Shown in pieces: positions 22,173-25,194 of a stretch of 25,194 bases of DNA. Within the stretch, counting starts at the first letter, position 1, and each line of letters begins with the position of its first letter. Both the position numbers and the translations under genes were made by a program. A model generated the notes under the pieces. The model searched no databases and was not told the DNA's origin. It saw nothing but the letters and a program-made list of their open reading frames with translations. The DNA comes from a virus, in the IMG/VR virus record IMGVR_UViG_3300025769_000776, positions 1-25,194 of that record; one strand, given 5' to 3'.

Positions 22173-24419
22173 ATGGGTCAAAGCCTTATAGGCGGTCTCG
22201 TTGGTGGTGTCTCAGGAGCAATCTCTGGATTTATTACGGGAGGCCCCGCTAAAGCCCTTGCTCTTGGGGTGGTCGGTTTTATCGGTGGATTTGCCTCTAA
22301 CCTCTTAGCTAAAAGCAACGCCCCAGAAGCCCCAAATGCCGGAGCAGAGCCTAAGTTTGGAGGTTATACTGTCAATCGCAGAGGCGCTGCGTTACACCAT
22401 CAGGTCATTTACGGACAGACCAAGATTGGCGGGGTTATTGTTTTTGACGATGCTCATGGAGCTAACAACAAAAACCTGAGCCGAATTATTGCTTTTGCTG
22501 GCCATAAGGTCAACTCCTTTGAGAAAATCTACATGGGGCAGTATGAGCTTACTCTTAGCGGAGACAGTGTAACTTCTGCTCAAAAGGTTGATGAAAATGG
22601 AAACGCTGTAGGAAGCCCTACAAACCAGTTTAACAACTACATAAAAATCAGGCAAGTTTTAGGCAATCACACCGCAAGTTTGAATGGTACGTTCTCTTCC
22701 TTTAGTTCTGAGTGGACCACCAGCCATCGGCTTTTGGGTATTGCGCACCTTGCGATTGTCTTTACCTATGAAGATGACGTGTGGGATGAAGGCTTACCGG
22801 AGATCACTGCGCTGATTAAAGGTAAGGAGGTGTATGACCCTCGGACCTCTACAACCGCATGGTCTGATAACCCCGCATTAATTGTACGGGACTTCTTGAC
22901 TAACGACGAATATGGTCTTGGTGAGGATGCAGATAACATTGACGACACACTCATCTCTACTGCCGCCAATGTCTGTGAAGAGTCTGTAGACGTAACCGAC
23001 CCCGATAATCCGCCCGCTGTGATTACGGCTGATAGGTACACCTGCAATGGTGCTTGGACCACCTCTCAGGCCCCTGTAGACGTGGTGAGTCAGCTAATGA
23101 CCTCCTGTGCAGGGTATTTGTGGTATGCCCAAGGCCAATGGAGGCTCAAAGCTGGGGAGTATATAGCTCCCTCTATCTCGTTAGATGAAGGCGATCTTAG
23201 GTCTCCTTTGTCTGTAGCTACTCGGCACTCTCGCCGAGACAACTTTAATGCGGTAAGGGGAACATTCAAGGGGCCAAAAACAAACTACCAATTCACTGAC
23301 TATCCTACAGCTACTAGCTCTACCTTTGTCACCACAGATGGTGGGCTTGAAAGCACTCTGGACCTTACTCTGCCGTTTACAGACACGCCTGAAGAGGCTC
23401 AGAGGCTTGCTAACATCGCCTTGGAAAAGAACCGCAGTCAAATTACCGTGACTGGTAGCTTTGGGTTAAAGGCGTTTGAGTTGCAGATTGGAGACAATGT
23501 AAGCCTCACCAACGCTAGGTTTGGTTGGAGTTCTAAGCTGTTTGAGGTTGTGTCTTGGAGCCTTAGTTTTGAAGACTACGAATTGCTTGTAAACCTTGTT
23601 CTGAGAGAAACTACAACCACCACTTATGATGAGTTTCAAGATGTCTCTGGGTTTGAGTCAGATAACACGAACCTTCCCGGTGCTTTAGGAGAGGTCGTAG
23701 TAGATGCCGGAGTGACTGAAACTGACGATGTTACAGGACTTTTGGCTACAGGACAAGTAAGAGAAGTTATTGCAACTTGGAGCAATCCAATAAACAATAG
23801 CTTTAACTTTACCCGAATATATTGGAACACTTCTAGCACAAAAGACGTTAATCAGTATTTTGATGAGACAGGAGAAACGGTAAAGTTTACCTATTCTCCG
23901 ACTACAGCAAACCCTACTGTTACGATCTATGTATGGGCGCAAGCCTTTGATACCAGCAACAATGCTCTTGGAGCAGAGGCGGGTCCTGTCAATGCTGAGA
24001 CTAAACAAGCAGAAACCACAGACATCGTGGACAACGCTGTCAGTGAGCAAGAGTCTGCCCTAAACTCTGCAAACACAAGCGTGGGAACTAGTTTTGTCAC
24101 TGTGGCTCAAACAACTATCGCTAACCCGACTGGTGCAGATATTTTGCTTCAGTTTAGCGCTACTGTAGATGCTGACAACGGAGACCTTGAATACGAAGTC
24201 CGGCTTGTTCGAGGGTCTACTGTAATTTGGCAACAGTTAGACATTCCTATTGATTGGTCAAGTGCCGATAGGCAAATGATTGCTGCAAACTACAGAGATG
24301 TAGGAGCTTCTACAGGCAACAATACTTACTACCTACAGGTCAGGAAAGAGACTGGCTCTGGTAGTGGAACACTTCAGGTTGAAAATAGAATGTTGATTGC
24401 TACGGAGCTTAAGAAATAA
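22173..24419 (+). CDS. Tail tip / central fibre protein (lambda J-like)
   Basis: A 748-aa tip protein. Residues 1-50 are Gly/Ala-rich and hydrophobic (GGLVGGVSGAISGFITGG and following), resembling the membrane-active N-terminus seen in related tip proteins. Next comes LHHQVIYGQTKIGGVIVFDD, matching the 'P..YG...VGG' start of J-like proteins, then ALIKGKEVYDPRTSTTAWSD and NPALIVRDFLTNDEYGLG, a diagnostic J motif. A hub domain follows (about residues 290-480), then a likely fibronectin-III domain (about 515-620, IATWSNPINNSFNFTRIYW) and a C-terminal beta domain. Start has TAGGAGA. It receives the fibres and probably contacts the cell surface. At 748 aa it is shorter than lambda J (over 1,100), which fits a tip carrying separate fibres. 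Confidence 0.9.
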   Translation: MGQSLIGGLVGGVSGAISGFITGGPAKALALGVVGFIGGFASNLLAKSNAPEAPNAGAEPKFGGYTVNRRGAALHHQVIYGQTKIGGVIVFDDAHGANNKNLSRIIAFAGHKVNSFEKIYMGQYELTLSGDSVTSAQKVDENGNAVGSPTNQFNNYIKIRQVLGNHTASLNGTFSSFSSEWTTSHRLLGIAHLAIVFTYEDDVWDEGLPEITALIKGKEVYDPRTSTTAWSDNPALIVRDFLTNDEYGLGEDADNIDDTLISTAANVCEESVDVTDPDNPPAVITADRYTCNGAWTTSQAPVDVVSQLMTSCAGYLWYAQGQWRLKAGEYIAPSISLDEGDLRSPLSVATRHSRRDNFNAVRGTFKGPKTNYQFTDYPTATSSTFVTTDGGLESTLDLTLPFTDTPEEAQRLANIALEKNRSQITVTGSFGLKAFELQIGDNVSLTNARFGWSSKLFEVVSWSLSFEDYELLVNLVLRETTTTTYDEFQDVSGFESDNTNLPGALGEVVVDAGVTETDDVTGLLATGQVREVIATWSNPINNSFNFTRIYWNTSSTKDVNQYFDETGETVKFTYSPTTANPTVTIYVWAQAFDTSNNALGAEAGPVNAETKQAETTDIVDNAVSEQESALNSANTSVGTSFVTVAQTTIANPTGADILLQFSATVDADNGDLEYEVRLVRGSTVIWQQLDIPIDWSSADRQMIAANYRDVGASTGNNTYYLQVRKETGSGSGTLQVENRMLIATELKK

Positions 24420-24853
24420 TGTCCAGCATTACTGTTTTGGCTGCTGATGGCTTTGCATCTCCTGTAACCAGAAGGGCAGTTATTTATAGCACAGAAACCG
24501 GAGACATTGTAGCGTTTCGATCCGGTAGGATTGAGACGATTGAGTTGGACATTCTAGAGGGTCAGTCTTACCTTTTGACCGAAGAAGAGCCAACCTCGCT
24601 AAAAGACAAGCACGTTGTTAATGGAGCTTTGGTACCTCTTTCGACTGAGGTCTTAGAGAGTCGAGACACCGCTGCTGCGTGGAAAAAACTAAGAGCTAGA
24701 CGAAACCGGCAGCTATATAGCTCTGACTGGACTCAGGCTCCAGATTCTCCTGTTGACAGTGCAGCTTGGGCCACCTACCGTCAGCAACTTCGAGACCTAC
24801 CTGCTAACACCACAGACCCGAGAGACGTAACATGGCCCGTACCACCCTCGTAG
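24419..24853 (+). CDS. Tail fibre assembly-type protein (Phage_tail_APC-like)
   Basis: A 144-aa protein. The C-terminal half has WKKLRARRNRQLYSSDWTQ, PDSPVDSAAWATYRQQLRDL and closes DPRDVTWPVPPS. This is the Phage_tail_APC (PF16778) pattern of 'R..RN.LL..SDWT..PD....WA.YRQ.LRD.P....P....WP..P', found in small proteins near fibre genes. The N-terminal half is beta-rich (ITVLAADGFASPVTRRAVIY). The ATG shares the A of the upstream TAA. It may be an assembly helper or a minor part of the tip. Its last 22 bp overlap the endolysin start. Confidence 0.8.
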   Translation: MSSITVLAADGFASPVTRRAVIYSTETGDIVAFRSGRIETIELDILEGQSYLLTEEEPTSLKDKHVVNGALVPLSTEVLESRDTAAAWKKLRARRNRQLYSSDWTQAPDSPVDSAAWATYRQQLRDLPANTTDPRDVTWPVPPS

Positions 24854-25194
24854 CATTTATTGTAGCCTTTTGGGCAGCACTCTTTGGCCTCTTCTGGGCC
24901 AACAACTCATTTTCCCACGATGGGGGGTCATTTTCCCACGAGGGGGGCTTCTCAGAGCGATCTAAGGCGCATTTATCAGAAATACACCATGACTTGTATC
25001 ATGTCGTGATACTGGCTAGACAGCTCTCTGAGGTGCCGTTTGAGATCACTGACGGCCTTCGGACCCCAGAGGAACAGAGGCACTACTACGATACTGGCAA
25101 GAGCAAGACGATGAAGTCTAAGCATCTGACTGGTCACGCTGTAGACGTAGTACCTACTCCTGTAAGCTGGGAGCCGGAGGCCTTCTACCCGATT
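24832..25194 (+). CDS. Membrane-anchored M15 peptidase endolysin, N-terminal part
   Basis: The frame is open from the ATG at 24832 to the window edge (121 codons), so the end is missing. Residues 5-23 (TLVAFIVAFWAALFGLFWA) form a membrane segment, followed by a Gly/Ser/His linker with SFSHDGG and SFSHEGG in tandem. The catalytic domain starts at about residue 45. FEITDGLRTPEEQ (about 70-82) and SKHLTGHAVDVV are those of L-alanyl-D-glutamate or D-Ala-D-Ala peptidases of the M15/VanY type; HxxGxAxD supplies zinc ligands H98 and D105, and the third ligand should lie past the window. It would cut peptidoglycan crosslinks. The N-terminal segment suggests a signal-anchor endolysin exported before lysis. 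Confidence 0.87.
   Translation, partial: MARTTLVAFIVAFWAALFGLFWANNSFSHDGGSFSHEGGFSERSKAHLSEIHHDLYHVVILARQLSEVPFEITDGLRTPEEQRHYYDTGKSKTMKSKHLTGHAVDVVPTPVSWEPEAFYPI
24907..24941 (+). repeat. Tandem 14-bp direct repeat in the endolysin linker
   Basis: TCATTTTCCCACGA occurs at 24907-24920 and 24928-24941, a 21-bp period. It is in frame and codes for SFSHD/E-GG twice between the membrane segment and the catalytic domain. Each copy is followed by a run of six or more G, which could be a slippage point. Confidence 0.8.

Noticed and set aside
1-25194. tRNA genes, CRISPR arrays, integrase or packaging-end repeats
   Set aside because: Looked for by eye; no tRNA-like cloverleaf, regular spacer array, recombinase motif or long terminal repeat was seen.

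Overview
The window is the packaging, head, tail and fibre part of a tailed-phage genome with a long non-contractile tail (a siphovirus-type member of Caudoviricetes). Every supported gene is on the + strand. Genes overlap by a few bases (ATGA, TAATG, ATGACTAA) or sit a few bases apart, and the longest gap between genes is 89 bp. I see no tRNA, rRNA, insertion sequence, CRISPR array, integrase or attachment site. Host assignment is inference. The fibre proteins (an N-terminal 'VKNGL' motif, collagen-like stretches, 'GIGT' repeats with a C-terminal S74 chaperone) and the ChaB-protease fusion resemble those of marine phages. The COG5323-like terminase and a small DUF1127 protein fit an alphaproteobacterial host.

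Layout. 2-1520: end of a probable small terminase, then the large terminase. 1571-6373: head shell genes, namely portal, a nested DUF1127 protein, a ChaB/prohead-protease fusion, scaffold, DUF2190-like decoration protein and major capsid protein. 6386-8452: neck and connector genes. 8464-9375: tail tube, followed by a hairpin terminator or attenuator at 9394-9437. 9465-10201: tail assembly chaperone with a probable -1 frameshift extension. 10194-13111: tape measure and distal tail protein. 13111-20918: a large array of baseplate and fibre genes containing a duplicated two-gene module and a fibre whose distal three quarters, plus two small downstream genes, differ in composition from the rest. 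20911-24853: holin-like protein, tail hub protein, GNAT acetyltransferase, J-like tip protein and a tail-fibre-assembly-type protein. 24832 to the end: a membrane-anchored M15 peptidase endolysin, cut by the window edge.

How it works together. The terminase packages DNA through the portal into a prohead built from capsid, scaffold and protease. The connector genes close the head. Tube, chaperones and tape measure set tail length; 757 residues at about 0.15 nm each predicts a tail of roughly 110 nm. The distal, hub and J-like proteins form the tip that carries the duplicated adaptor and fibre proteins. The holin-like and M15 proteins lyse the host.

Most notable observations: (1) a sharp composition break inside the largest fibre gene, marking a probably imported cassette of about 2.8 kb; (2) the adaptor plus collagen-like fibre module present twice; (3) a prohead protease whose expected C-terminal 'SLVDRPAN' segment is in the next reading frame, at the start of the scaffold gene, with a second good start site just after it; (4) a DUF1127 gene overlapping the portal gene; (5) a GNAT acetyltransferase among tail-tip genes; (6) holin and endolysin separated by four genes. 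I did not find a convincing wholly new system; these are unusual arrangements within a recognisable late-gene module.
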